This document shows, in pieces, positions 42,235 to 52,933 of a stretch of DNA of 64,000 bases. Source of the DNA: Nitzschia sp. DOCU1 (Eukaryota > Bacillariophyta > Bacillariophyceae > Bacillariales > Bacillariaceae); assembly GCA_951394045.1 (NCBI GenBank), contig OX595993.1:1612001-1676000 (forward strand), in the 5' to 3' direction. Below the pieces are notes generated by a model. That model did no database searches. It was given only the letters and a program-made list of their open reading frames with translations, and was not told the origin of the DNA. Every line of letters starts with the position of its first letter. Position 1 is the first letter of the stretch. The position numbers and the translations under genes are program-made.

Positions 42235-44628
42235 ATGATGATGCAAGAAAATGAGCAACTGGGCGATAACGGAAGGAACCAAGATCATGACCAGCTTCCT
42301 TCCGTAGAAGTCTACAAGACGCAGGTTGGATATCGATCTTCTACTAGTAGAAACAAACCAGATCCGTCGGGCGTTGCATCCTGTTTGCACTATTCCTCAG
42401 CGCCAAAGGCAGTCAACGACTTGGAAGAGCAGCAGCATAATCAATTGCCAAATGTGGAAGAATACAAACTTAATCTACCCCCACAGTCAATGAATCGACA
42501 GTTCTGGAAGATCACTGCTTTTGGCGTCTTGGTGGTGGTGATCCTGTTGACTATTGGAGTGATTCCCTTGACTCGCTCCAACAACAAACAACTCTGGTGG
42601 ATGAAACATTCGGACCGCTATGCTGCCTTTGAGGAGTATTTGATCGCCCAGGGTATTTCCCAGCGAAGCGCCCTTGAAAATGACTCGTCACCTCAACACC
42701 GGGCGGCCAAATGGATGGCCAATAAGGATGGCATGCAATTGCCGATTCCTCGTCACGAATCGCTCGACTTTGTGGAACGCTATGTGTTTGCAGTCTTGTA
42801 CTTTAGTACGGGCGGTCCCAACTGGAAGTATCAACTCAACTTTCTGACGGATAATCACGTTTGTACGTGGTATCAATCCTTTGTCTTGGATACGAACGAC
42901 GCGGACGTGGATCAAGACTACTATATCAATCTTGGCATTCATGGGTGCAGGCTCGTGGACGATGACGAACTATTGCCATTCGCCATTTTTCTGCGTACGT
43001 TGACTATGATGGAGTTGTCTTGTTTAACAGTCATCTCCTTACGTGATTCTACTAGCCAACAATAACCTCGTCGGATCGCTACCGCAAGAGTTGGAATTCT
43101 TGGATCGCTTGGAGATTTTGAATCTCCCCTTCAATGACAAACTTGGAGGTCTGCTTCCATTGACGTTGAGCAAAATGGACAAGTTGCGTCACATTGGGTT
43201 TCAATGGTGTAGCTTTCGTGGTACCATTCCCGCTTGGATTGGTCGCTTGACCAACCTTGTGTATTTTGGTATTGGAAACAATCTTTTGACGGGCACTGTC
43301 CCTCCAGAACTGGCTAGGCTGGACAAGTTGGAGCTGCTGGGTTTGGACGACAATATGTTGAGCGCCAACATTACAGTATTTCAAACCTTGAAATCCATCA
43401 AGAGTTTATATTTGGAAGACAACCTCATTTCGGGGACACTGTCAGATGCTCTCTTGGCAAGCTGGACCAAGTTGCAAGAACTCGATCTGAGCAACAATCA
43501 ACTCTCGGGTAGTCTTCCCGAAGACTTGTTCCATCATTTTAATGACCTCCGTGTAATGGATTTGAGTCAGAACCGTTTGAGCGGCACGCTTCCTACACCT
43601 GCCTGGGAGGACTTTTCATTGCAAGTTTTGGCACTGGACGGGTAAGTTAGAGGAATGGCGGCGTTACATTCGAGTAAATTGATGCGAACAACGACACTCT
43701 CACCATCGGCGACTACAAAAAGCAACAAGTTCCATGGCGAGATTCCCAGTGCCCTTGTAAATTTCAAAGGATTGAGACATTTGGACTTGTCCTCCAACGA
43801 CTTTGGTTCGACGCTACCAGAGACGTTGGGTCAAATGACGCCATTGGAATATCTCTTTGTCGGCAACAACCCGTACGAATCAGCCACAGTACCGCCGTTC
43901 TTGATGAAATTGACCAGTTTGCACGAACTCGGCATGTGGAATAGTCGCCTAAAAGGAAGGCTTCCCGATTTCATTAGCGACTTGTCGAATCTCGAGATTT
44001 TGGATTTTCGTAAGTCTCCAAGGCAGAATGCATTAGACGACTTGCTCCATGATCTCACAAACTACTTGTATACTTTCTCTCGCCGCAACCACCACCACCA
44101 CAACAACAACCCCAGACTCTAATGCGTTGACTGGTTCCATTCCTACCCAACTTGGTGAGGTACGTACGTCGCAAGACGAATGGCGATCGAGACAAAAGTA
44201 CAATGAGGAGATATTAGTTCTTACGAATGTTCGTTGCCTCTCAGTTGACCCATTTAAAGCATTTGTTATTCAAGAGCAATCAATTGACGGGAACGATTCC
44301 GACCGAACTTGGACAATTGACGAAATTGAATGTGTTGCTTTTGGAACAAAACCACTTGGAGGGTAGTGTCGAATTTCTTTGCCAGATAAATTCGTCAGAT
44401 AATCCTTTGATTTCACACCTTGTCAGCGACTGCGGCAGTCGGCGCAACTTTGCCGCAGCAATGGTCGAATGCAGTTGCTGCACGACATGTTGCAGTAATA
44501 ATGACGACGACGAAACTTGCAACGAAGGTTGCTGGGACGGTAGTATGGATGTGATTTGGGAGTATGGATTCCGTCGGGGTCGTTACAGTTACGATATGGG
44601 ATCCGGCAGTATTCTCAAGGTGCCGTAA
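42235..44628 (+). CDS. Leucine-rich repeat membrane protein, paralogue 1
   Basis: Five exons: 42235-42994, 43056-43641, 43723-44009, 44116-44159 and 44245-44628, giving 686 residues. All junctions keep frame and LRR periodicity (GTACGT, GTAAGT, GTAAGT, GTACGT donors). The N-terminal about 90 residues are hydrophilic, followed by a single membrane helix (FGVLVVVILLTIGVIPL). Next come a capping domain with YVFAVLYFSTGGPNW and about ten plant-type LRRs (L.L..N.L.G.IP.EL), and a Cys-rich end (CSCCTTCC). The topology is probably N-cytoplasmic, LRR outside. There is no kinase domain. Such proteins are numerous in pennate diatoms and are proposed surface receptors or adhesion proteins; the ligand is unknown. 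Confidence 0.85.
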
Positions 44629-45003
44629 CAACGAACGAGATGGGACGACGGTTGCATACATGCACCAAAAAAGTGGCACTTAGCTAGCTACCGAGAATCC
44701 AACTGTACCACTACATTTATATGCATCGCCAAAAGGAGAAACGATACATAATACACAGTCTGTAGATTGAAATGAAAACAATGTTGTCGACTCTACTGGT
44801 AGCTAGCTAGACCACAAGAGCTATGGATCCAAACTCTACTCATGTGAACCTTCCCGCGTTGTCTCCACACACAAAAAATGGCGCGCATTGACTCTTTTGA
44901 CTAACTTTTCAAACGCGCGAAACCGCGCAAAGTACAGTTCCACTACTTTGTTTCGTAGGCATCCTCGCGAGCCCGCCCATCGAGCTCAATTCAAATCGGT
45001 GCG
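44629..45003. other. Intergenic between tandem LRR genes
   Basis: About 375 bp with CTAGCTAG-like words near 44682-44812. Presumed promoter of the second LRR gene. Confidence 0.35.
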
Positions 45004-47825
45004 ATGCTTTCATCCTCTTGGCGGCAATCGAACGATGCCATTAGGACGATCGTCATCCATCAACATTATCCACAACGACAACTACTCTACTGCAATTCTT
45101 CTTTTGCTAGCTACGAGTCGACATTTTGTTGCCACACGATGGACTCTTCCGGGCTTCGACATTGCGTCACGGACGAAGAAGAAGAAGTTGTCTTTGACAA
45201 TGCCCCATCGACCGTCAAGGAAGCCGTGCAACGCTGGGAACGGGAATGGCAACCGACCAAGAACATGGGCATGACGTCGATTCCACTCAATGACGACGAC
45301 GATGATGATGATAATGACAGCAGCAGCAACAGCAATGCCAACGTGGATCGCTATTACGACGACGAAGCATGTTTGGATTGCGAAACTAATGACAGTCAGC
45401 GTTTCGTGGCTCGATCCTTGACAGCCAAGAACAAACTCGGTCGTGCTGTCCATGATGACGTTTCTACTAGCAGACAACCATCACAAGTTTCAAAGAGGCA
45501 ACGTCCCGATCCACCCGCCAGTTCTACCATGTGTGATGAGGACTTGTATTCGACGCGGCGACCTTTTCTAGTAGTACCCCGATTGTCGTCCTTGCGAGGT
45601 GGACAAGCGGCACGCTTTTCACCATTGCCACAACAACTTCAAAGTGATGAAGCATTGAATGCACAAGTTGATTTAGCAGCAGGAGCAGCAGCAGAAGAAG
45701 GAGAAGAAGACGACGCTTTACCAGATGCTGAACAAGGGCAACAATATCATCATTGGCGTTTCTCTCAGTATTCCTGGTTCCGACCGACGTTTTCGTCGTC
45801 ATCATCGTCATCGACGACGACGACGACGACAAGTCGCCCTCTACCACCACGGAGAAGAACATCGTGTTGCTCCTGGCTCTCTTGTCCTTGTTGCTTCTGC
45901 TGCCGCAAGAGTACATGTGTACGGTTACTTTGTTTCGTGGTGAGTACCGCACTGCTAGTCCTTGCCCTCCTCGTTCCACTGGGTCGTCGCCATCAAGCGC
46001 AAACGGTCGATTTGAGGAGGTTGCACCTAGTGGACTTTTTGGCACAATTAGGAATTTCTACGCGGCAAGATTTGGAAGGCTATGGATCTCCTCAATATCG
46101 GGCCGTCGAGTGGCTGACATCCACTACAATACGCCCGTGGGGCTGGACAACAAGAAAATCCAAGGATCTCGTTCTTTTGGATCGCTATGTGCTAGCCGTC
46201 TTGTATTATTCATTGGGAGGCGATCAATGGCAAGACAAGTGGAACTTTATGAGTTTGGAGCATGTTTGTGAATGGAAGAGCAGTAGTGCGGCAAATGACA
46301 ATGACATGGTGCAGGGTGTCTCGGATTGTCAGCCAAACGAAAATGGAGTATTGGTGCCGACGGGAATTACACTGTGTGAGTATACCTACAAGCAACTGTG
46401 GGAGTAGAATTCCATTGAGTGGATGATTGATCATGCAGCAGCAGCATCTCACCTGTTTGCTGGTTGATAATGTAGCTTTTGATTCGCTTTCGGGGACGCT
46501 TCCCGACGAGATTCGACATTTGAGCCACCTACAAACTCTGCGTATCGAACATAATTTGGCCATGGGTGGGAGTTTACCATCAGCCATTCAACAATTGACA
46601 CTCTTGCAAACATTGTCCTTGCAGGGATGCTCCATGGGAGGCAGTCTACCCACCTGGCTAGAACATTTGACGGCATTGGAAACGTTGGCATTGGGCAATA
46701 ATCGCTTCCGAGGCGCCATGCCTGTTGAGGTGGCCAGGTTGACCCATTTACGTGTTCTCCAGTTGAATGGAAACTTGTTGACGGGATCGTTGGATGTATT
46801 GCGACCATTGTCAAATTTGGAAATTCTTCAAGTCCAAGACAATCTTTTGAGAGGGAATCTGGAGGAATCTCTACTGGCAAATTTGACACGGTTGGTGGAC
46901 TTGAATGCGAGCGAGAACCAAATCTCGGGGGCCTTGCCGGATCGTCTCGTTTCTCATCCATCCTTGAAACGGATCGACTTGCATGGAAATCGATTGTCGG
47001 GAACCATGCCAGTGCCCGTTGATGAACCAGAACCAGCCAATGTCCATCTCCAAGTTCTTCATTTGCAATCCAACGAACTCGAAGGATCGATTCCGACCCA
47101 ACTTGTACGACTGGTCGCTTTGGAAGATTTGGATTTGTCCATGAATACATTGACGGGCAGCATTCCCGACGTGTCCCTACTAGCTCGCCTCGTATCTTTG
47201 TCACTCAGCGACAATGATTTCGCACCTCAAACCATTCCCAAGTCCATATTGCACATGGGGACGCTCCAGCGACTCTTGCTTTCGCAAATCCATCTGACAG
47301 GAACGATATCTGATTCCATCGGCTTTTTGTCCAACTTGCAAGTGCTGGATTTGAGCGGAAATTCTCTGACAGGGACATTGCCCGAAGGTTTGGCCTACTT
47401 GACCCTGCTAGAACAGTTTTCGGCCCGTTACAATGCCTTGAGTGGAATGCTGCCAGACAACATGTTTCGTCTTGTCCATTTGGGTACGTGTGCTTGGTGC
47501 AAATTGGATCATATCTTGTGTGTCATTTGTTTCCATCGACACGTCCGCTCACTTTTAATTTTCACAATGCTCAAAAGATGCACTCCTTTTGGAAGGTAAC
47601 CGCCTCAATGGTACAGCCGATTCGATCTGTTCCGAGCAACAACCTGGCATCAACAACATTAGCTATTTCTCTAGCGACTGTGACAACAATAACAATGCTG
47701 CGAGTGGCGGCAATGATGCGAGCAACAACAACGTGTCAATCTTTCAATGCAGCTGTTGTACCTTATGCTGCGGTGAACATGGCAGCTCCTGCAACAGGGA
47801 CATCCACCCTGATTACTGGGGCTAG
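45004..47825 (+). CDS. Leucine-rich repeat membrane protein, paralogue 2
   Basis: Three exons: 45004-46375, 46476-47483 and 47578-47825 (introns GTGAGT...GTAG and GTACGT...AAAAG, both phase 1), giving 875 residues. The ATG at 45139 (MDSSGLRHC) is an equally possible start. The long N-terminal region is acidic with Asp and Ser runs. A Cys-rich patch (CCSWLSCPCCFCCRKSTC) just before the membrane helix (LLCFVVSTALLVLALLVPL) could be palmitoylated. The outside part has YVLAVLYYSLGGDQW, about fourteen LRRs and the terminal CSCCTLCC cluster. Domain order matches paralogue 1. The main differences are the longer cytoplasmic part and fewer introns. Confidence 0.85.
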
Positions 47826-48299
47826 TATAGTTATAGTACTGTGCATGCTTTTTCGCTATGTGTTCTTCTTGCGAGGTTTCCTTGGCGTCCTCGCATTACC
47901 CAGGTTCAAAAAAATAGAGCATGATAGAGGGCACTGTAGCTTAGAGCGCACTACGTCATCGATACCAGCCTCGAGAGTTTAACAACGAAAAGATCGTCTG
48001 GAATTTGCATCCGCCAGAGCTTTCTCGTCCGGCCCCGGGAGAATAGTGCAGCAGCAGCAAGTGCAAGAACGATTCCCGAAGCAAGTCACGAACTTTTTGC
48101 AGTGACGTCAGCCACACATCCACATTCTTTCTTTTTCGCTCACTTCTCTCCAATTCCATCAACATCGATCACACCACAATGTCAAAGCTCAATTCTGATT
48201 GAATTTCACACACTCCTGCTCCTACAGATACTGTTACCGGCAAGCCTTTGGTTCGCTGTTTGACATTTGCTGTTGAAATATCCTTTCTCGCTGAGCACG
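47826..48299. promoter_or_regulatory. Upstream region of YtoQ-like gene with CRE-type palindrome
   Basis: A perfect TGACGTCA lies at 48103-48110, about 190 bp before the ATG. TGACGT-type sites bind bZIP factors and act as CO2/cAMP-responsive elements in Phaeodactylum; a role here is inference. Confidence 0.4.
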
Positions 48300-48920
48300 A
48301 TGATGCGTTCTATCGGAACCGCCGCATTTGCCATCCAGCGGACAAGTTCGTCTACGTATGCAGCCTCCTCGTTGAACCGAGCATTCTCTGGTACTGCAGA
48401 ACGAGTCTGGAAAGTGTATCTGTCGGGTGAGATTCATAGCGATTGGCGCCAAGTAATCGCAGATGGACTGTCCAAGAAAAATCTTCCCGTGTCATTGACT
48501 TCTCCCAATACATCCCACGAGGATAGCGATGATTGTGGCGCCATAATTCTGGGAATGCAAGAAGAGAGACCGAATTGGGACAAGATTGGAGCGAGTATGA
48601 ATGGAATTCGGACCAAGACTTTGCTGAGTGAGGCGGATATCGTGGTTGTTAGATTCGGCGAAAAATATCGTCAATGGAATGCCGCGTTCGACGCCGGCTA
48701 CGCGGCTGCTTTGGGAAAACCCATCATAACTTTGCATCCACCAGCGATCTCGCATATGCTAAAGGAAGTGAATTCCAGCGCCAATGTTGTTTGCGAAGAC
48801 CCGGAACTGGTTGTCGACACTCTAGCGTATGTCATTCGAGGCGACCTTCCGCCTCCTCGCGACGGAGATAAATTTGTTCCCATTGCTGATCGACTTGGAA
48901 AAGGCAATCCTAATCCTTAA
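48300..48920 (+). CDS. ytoQ-like: YtoQ family protein (nucleoside 2-deoxyribosyltransferase-like)
   Basis: Start at ATG 48300 (206 residues); upstream codons in frame begin only with TTG. About 35 N-terminal residues (MMRSIGTAAFAIQRTSSSTYAA) look like a mitochondrial presequence. From VWKVYLSGEIHSDWR on, the protein follows the bacterial YtoQ family closely: SPNTSHEDSDDCGAIILG, RTKTLLSEADIVVVRFGEKY and QWNAAFDAGYAAALGKP. The fold is related to nucleoside deoxyribosyltransferases, but the reaction of YtoQ itself is not established. A bacterial-type family in a eukaryotic genome with an added targeting peptide suggests organelle-derived or horizontally acquired origin. Confidence 0.88.
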   Translation: MMRSIGTAAFAIQRTSSSTYAASSLNRAFSGTAERVWKVYLSGEIHSDWRQVIADGLSKKNLPVSLTSPNTSHEDSDDCGAIILGMQEERPNWDKIGASMNGIRTKTLLSEADIVVVRFGEKYRQWNAAFDAGYAAALGKPIITLHPPAISHMLKEVNSSANVVCEDPELVVDTLAYVIRGDLPPPRDGDKFVPIADRLGKGNPNP

Positions 48921-49081
48921 ATGGACGAAGCGACTGGGTGATAAACCTACCCTCCTAGAACATAGATTTAATCTTATGCGCACGGCGAGACCCGATCGAG
49001 AGAGGCCGTCTGGACGATAGCCCCACCCTCCACGAACAGTGGAATACTAGATGCACTTAGTTGTACGACAACTCGAATCCT

Positions 49082-49642
49082 TCATCTGGAATAGATTTTG
49101 GCAAGATCCTCGATCGCGTGCTCAAGAGCAATGCACTCTTGCTCGTCCATCGATTGCTTAGCTTTCATTGCCGCTTGCATCGCTGCATGATGGACCTTGA
49201 GAACCTGCAAGTAGTCCGACTCGGATTTGAATTCGGTAGGCTTGACGCGTTGGCAAAGACAGTAGTTGCTGATCAAGGAAATGATCTTATCGCAGTGCTC
49301 TTCTTTCGCATCTATCCACCTCACTATCTGATTGAGGGAGAGCAAATCAGCTCCCATTGTCTGGTGAAGCACGCGAGAGGAACGCATTGCCTTTCGAATG
49401 GTTGTACATGCTTGCCTCAATTCGCCGACGACAGCCGGATCATCAAAAATACCACAAGGAACTTGACAATGATTGTATGTGACAATTTCTGACTCGAAAT
49501 TAGCATAAGCCAGTGCAACCGCCGCGATAAGAAAGGTGGCAGCGTTGCCAACTTTTTGTGACCCATCGCCTGAAGACCCTGCATACGAGATCACCCTCGC
49601 TTGATTTGAGAAAGTGACCCGTCCCACTTTGGCGAGCCTCAT
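49082..49642 (-). CDS. sodN-like: Nickel superoxide dismutase with N-terminal targeting region
   Basis: The ATG at 49642 gives 186 residues; upstream codons in frame start only with TTG. The nickel hook HCQVPCG is at residues 58-64 (His1, Cys2 and Cys6 of the mature enzyme), followed by the helical bundle typical of the family (ELRQACTTIRKAM, LNQIVRWIDAKEEHCDKI, LKVHHAAMQAAMKAKQ). NiSOD dismutates superoxide. The hook must be freed at its N terminus by cleavage right before His. Before it lie a basic amphipathic stretch (MRLAKVGRVTFSNQAR) and a hydrophobic segment (AATFLIAAVALAYANF), a bipartite layout as in proteins sorted to the mitochondrial intermembrane space. Position 9 of the mature enzyme is Phe, not the usual Tyr. 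Confidence 0.9.
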   Translation of the reverse strand: MRLAKVGRVTFSNQARVISYAGSSGDGSQKVGNAATFLIAAVALAYANFESEIVTYNHCQVPCGIFDDPAVVGELRQACTTIRKAMRSSRVLHQTMGADLLSLNQIVRWIDAKEEHCDKIISLISNYCLCQRVKPTEFKSESDYLQVLKVHHAAMQAAMKAKQSMDEQECIALEHAIEDLAKIYSR

Positions 49643-50217
49643 CGGACGGGCCAACAACAACTTCACAACGCGCAAGAAAAGAAAAGCTTGTTAGTCAAAG
49701 ATTATGCTCTTCAACAACACTCAAGGTCGCGCGATCTTTCAGCACCTGCCAAATACATCCACTATCGACATACTCACATGATGAACCCTCATCATATCTT
49801 GAAGCGCTTCTTTCAATGATGTATTGGTCTACCGTATAGTACCAACCCTACGGCCTCTAAAATGCTCCCGTTGTCGCAATCGTCGATCTTGCGTAGTCTT
49901 GGGGTGGCATCTTGCTTGTATCTTTTCATCGATGGAACAAGTCCACGAATGATTTGACTTACAGACAGTCAGTCAGTGCCAATCCAGAGAGCGCGCGCCA
50001 ATCGCGATCTTGAATCGTGGGGCATATTCGGCGCATGGCTAGACAAACAGCATATACAAATCTGAATACATATATTCCCTTATGGCCCTTCGGCGATTTG
50101 TTAACATCGCTAGAAAGATGGAAATGGCGATCTTTGGATCAAAGATTGCCCTCACTAAATTGTTTTTCCAACCATCAAAACACCAAATCATCTTTCTGCA
50201 ACTTCAGACACTACAAA
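49643..50217. promoter_or_regulatory. Divergent intergenic region
   Basis: Between the NiSOD gene and the first of two small unknown paralogues. No site was assigned. Confidence 0.3.
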
Positions 50218-50814
50218 ATGACCGATCTTTACTTCGTGACAGTCGATACTCGTGGGAAATCTTCATCTGATATCAGGGGATACCAGGAACAAACAACGTC
50301 GTTCTCCTACTTCAGAAAAAACATCATTGGTCATGGTGAGGCCTTCTGCTACAAATGTAAAGTTGCAAAACTCTGTGGGCTTGACGTGAAGATTTATTTC
50401 CGAAACGACGACAGTTATACCACAAGCGGAGATTCCAACACTGTGACTAGGCAAGAAATCAATAGAGCAGCATCGCTTTTGACTCTTGACCCCGAGACGG
50501 GTATGGCAGAACACCGGGTCCGAGGCGTGGCATACGTCGTCTTGAATGATGGTGTTGCGCCACTGTCGGTCAACCAGGTATGGGGACTACAGGAATTGAT
50601 CAACTATGCAAAGGACGTGTACAAATCAGACCCTGACCATGAAAAGCGTGGGTACAAGGAGCTACTCAAGTCCTGCAAACTTTATCGCCGAAAGGAGTGG
50701 GGACCGTTGAGCATTTACCAGTCTCGCCCCGAGTTGGCCTACTCTGTCGCTCCTCGTAGCACGATGAGTTCAAAGAGCGTTAATCGCCTTCCTTTCAGGC
50801 AAATCCAAGCTTAA
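50218..50814 (+). CDS. Small unknown protein, paralogue 1 of adjacent pair
   Basis: Start at ATG 50218 (MTDLYFVTVDTR), 198 residues; codons upstream in frame are not protein-like. The protein shares with its neighbour at 51266: a YFV.VDTR opening, a CK.KVA.LCG.D..IYF segment, GVAYVVLNDG, the QVWGLQELINYAKD block and EWGPLSIYQ. No membrane segment or catalytic motif is recognised. The family is unknown to me; its soluble, mixed alpha/beta look suggests a small intracellular domain. Confidence 0.7.
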   Translation: MTDLYFVTVDTRGKSSSDIRGYQEQTTSFSYFRKNIIGHGEAFCYKCKVAKLCGLDVKIYFRNDDSYTTSGDSNTVTRQEINRAASLLTLDPETGMAEHRVRGVAYVVLNDGVAPLSVNQVWGLQELINYAKDVYKSDPDHEKRGYKELLKSCKLYRRKEWGPLSIYQSRPELAYSVAPRSTMSSKSVNRLPFRQIQA

Positions 50815-51265
50815 TCGTCGCAGTGTCATCTGTGTATGTGACCCTTTCCTTCCAACGAGTAACAAATCTATTGTCAGTCTCAGGCGAGACCTCCAACGAG
50901 CGACATTTCAGTAATTTTATAAAATCTAAATCAACTAAGTCATTTTGTTGTTTCTCACGAAAGCATTGGCAAGTCACTCAATAGGCTTACTAACAAGAAG
51001 GGGAGTTAGAAGCAACTACGCAACGAGTTCGTAAGATCTCGGCGTTTTCGCCAAAACGGCCGAATCGCCAGAGAAGGTGCTCGAAGAGAGTTAAAAGAAC
51101 GTTGTAAGGTTGCCCTCAACTCCTAAAACCAGAATCCTTCACATTTCCCGGGTCACTGCAACACTTCGCAAGATTCCTCGGGGGTACTGTTGCTGAAATC
51201 GACCTTCAATTGCTCATAAAGTAATCAGAAGATTTGTAACAACCCGAACCCCACCTTTTCCCACC
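50815..51265. other. Intergenic between small paralogues
   Basis: Nothing recognisable. Presumed promoter of the second paralogue. Confidence 0.3.
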
Positions 51266-52123
51266 ATGAACGACCAACTTTTCGTTGTTATCGTTGACAC
51301 CCGAGCAATGTACCCGTCCGATATTGATGGATACGAAGAGCATATCTTCACCGAAGATATGTTCAATGAGCATGTCCTGAACAAGCCTCGAGTGAAGTGC
51401 GTAAAAAGCAAAGTGGCAGATTTGTGTGGCGTGGACATGAGATTGTATTTTCATGACTACAAGCGGGGCCACCCGCGAGTGCTGAAAGACCCACCCGAAC
51501 TTGCTGTTACATATGAAAAAATGGACCTTTACCCCGAGAGTTTGATCAACGGCGCGGCGACTCTTCTCACGTTTGATCCAAGAACTGGCTTCCCGGAGTA
51601 CGTTATCTTGGGAAAGGCTTACGTTGTAATGGATTGCGGAGACTTTCCACTCTCCAACCACCAAGTGTGGGGGATACAGGACTTGATCAGCGAAGCCAGA
51701 GATTTGTACTATTGTGACCCTGAACATTTGAACCGAGGTCGCCGACAACTTCTTCGATGGTGCCTTGCTTATCGGGAACAAGAGTGGGGCCCCATGACCA
51801 TTTATGAGCCCCGCCTCGAAAGCGGAGTAGTGACACCCATTGTAAAGCGCGTGACATTCAAGGATCAGGGAGAAGCCAAGGCCGCTCGACAGCACATCAA
51901 GGAAGTGCACGACTACTACAGCCATAGGCACTTTCCAAATTGCAGATGCGGAAATTGTAGCCAGTCGAGAATTTTACAGTCCTCTTCGTCAGGATCTTGC
52001 ACAATTCCTTCGGCCAACCCACAGAAAAGGAAACTCAAGAAGTCGAGGAGCGGTGAGGAGTACGCGCCTCGCCGCCGTCGAGGGATATTTACTTTGGGTG
52101 GCGTACTCTGCAATGTCGAGTAG
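51266..52123 (+). CDS. Small unknown protein, paralogue 2 with basic tail
   Basis: Start at ATG 51266 (CCACC context), 285 residues. The first about 200 residues match the neighbour (LFVVIVDTR, VKSKVADLCGVDM, KAYVVMDCG, HQVWGIQDLI, EQEWGPMTIYEPR). A unique C-terminal extension follows with a compact Cys/His group (HRHFPNCRCGNCSQ), which could be a zinc-binding knuckle, and NLS-like basic runs (KRKLKKSR, RRRRG). Paralogue 1 lacks this tail, so the two have diverged in likely location or partner. Function unknown. Confidence 0.75.
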   Translation: MNDQLFVVIVDTRAMYPSDIDGYEEHIFTEDMFNEHVLNKPRVKCVKSKVADLCGVDMRLYFHDYKRGHPRVLKDPPELAVTYEKMDLYPESLINGAATLLTFDPRTGFPEYVILGKAYVVMDCGDFPLSNHQVWGIQDLISEARDLYYCDPEHLNRGRRQLLRWCLAYREQEWGPMTIYEPRLESGVVTPIVKRVTFKDQGEAKAARQHIKEVHDYYSHRHFPNCRCGNCSQSRILQSSSSGSCTIPSANPQKRKLKKSRSGEEYAPRRRRGIFTLGGVLCNVE

Positions 52124-52429
52124 TGCGAGCCATAAAGTAATCGCAGTTGTTTCTCCATGAAGGTGCATGCGAAGGAAAACCGATTGTAAACCCGTAGGCC
52201 TTCACCTCCCTATTTAAAATAGTCATTTCTTTTGTCGCTGTCACCCGCCCATCCACATAACTCGACGTCGAGTCCACGCCGCCCGAATGCAACGAAACCT
52301 CCAAACCCATCACTGAAAAAAGATTAGATCAAATGGTTTTAAAAATCCACCCAAACTAATTTATGCATACGATGGTTCCACAAATCAAGACATTAGCTTA
52401 CCTTGCAACAACCAACAGAAAGGCTCACC
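52124..52429. other. Short intergenic stretch
   Basis: Promoter space of the next small gene. No feature recognised. Confidence 0.3.
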
Positions 52430-52933
52430 ATGGACTATTATCGCACTGACTCAATGACCGACCATGTCCTCAATGGAAGCGATTCGTTCAACGACGACGA
52501 GTATTATCAGCACCCCAAGGATCCTGATAGAAGGACACAAATTGTACCGACAACGCCACCACAACTGCACGACCCACCTGTCGTTCAGCGCAAGCGCTTT
52601 TCGTTTTCCACCTTGGGTTGCCTTAAACAAGACATGAAAATCACGACCCACCAATCCGCGCTATTTCCAGCTTCATTGACGTATTCAAAGAACAACCAGC
52701 TTTCAACGCGTCCGAGGGCTTCCTTTCAGTCATATGGCAAGTGGGAGGTGGGGCCATTTTCCTACGACCCTCAAGATTTGGATCTGCCACTAGACGATGA
52801 TCTATGGATGCCGTCGGAACAGGTCACGGACGTTTCCATGGCCTTGATGGAATTGAAGGCCAATATCTCCAAACCAAGTACCGTGGAGACTGGGATGTTG
52901 TTCCCATGGATGGCAGATGCGGAGATTGTGTAG
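52430..52933 (+). CDS. Small unknown protein
   Basis: ATG at 52430 (MDYYRTDSMTDH), 167 residues. Acidic overall, Tyr/Asp-rich at the start, with a middle segment QRKRFSFSTLGCL that could be a phosphorylation site (RKRFS) and an acidic end. No domain, membrane segment or relative in the window was recognised. It could be a small regulatory protein or a spurious frame; the balanced composition and Kozak-like CACC context favour a gene moderately. Confidence 0.5.
   Translation: MDYYRTDSMTDHVLNGSDSFNDDEYYQHPKDPDRRTQIVPTTPPQLHDPPVVQRKRFSFSTLGCLKQDMKITTHQSALFPASLTYSKNNQLSTRPRASFQSYGKWEVGPFSYDPQDLDLPLDDDLWMPSEQVTDVSMALMELKANISKPSTVETGMLFPWMADAEIV

Noticed and set aside
46449..47204. 251-codon frame opposite the second LRR gene
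   Set aside because: Shadow of the LRR exon; the sense strand has clear repeats.
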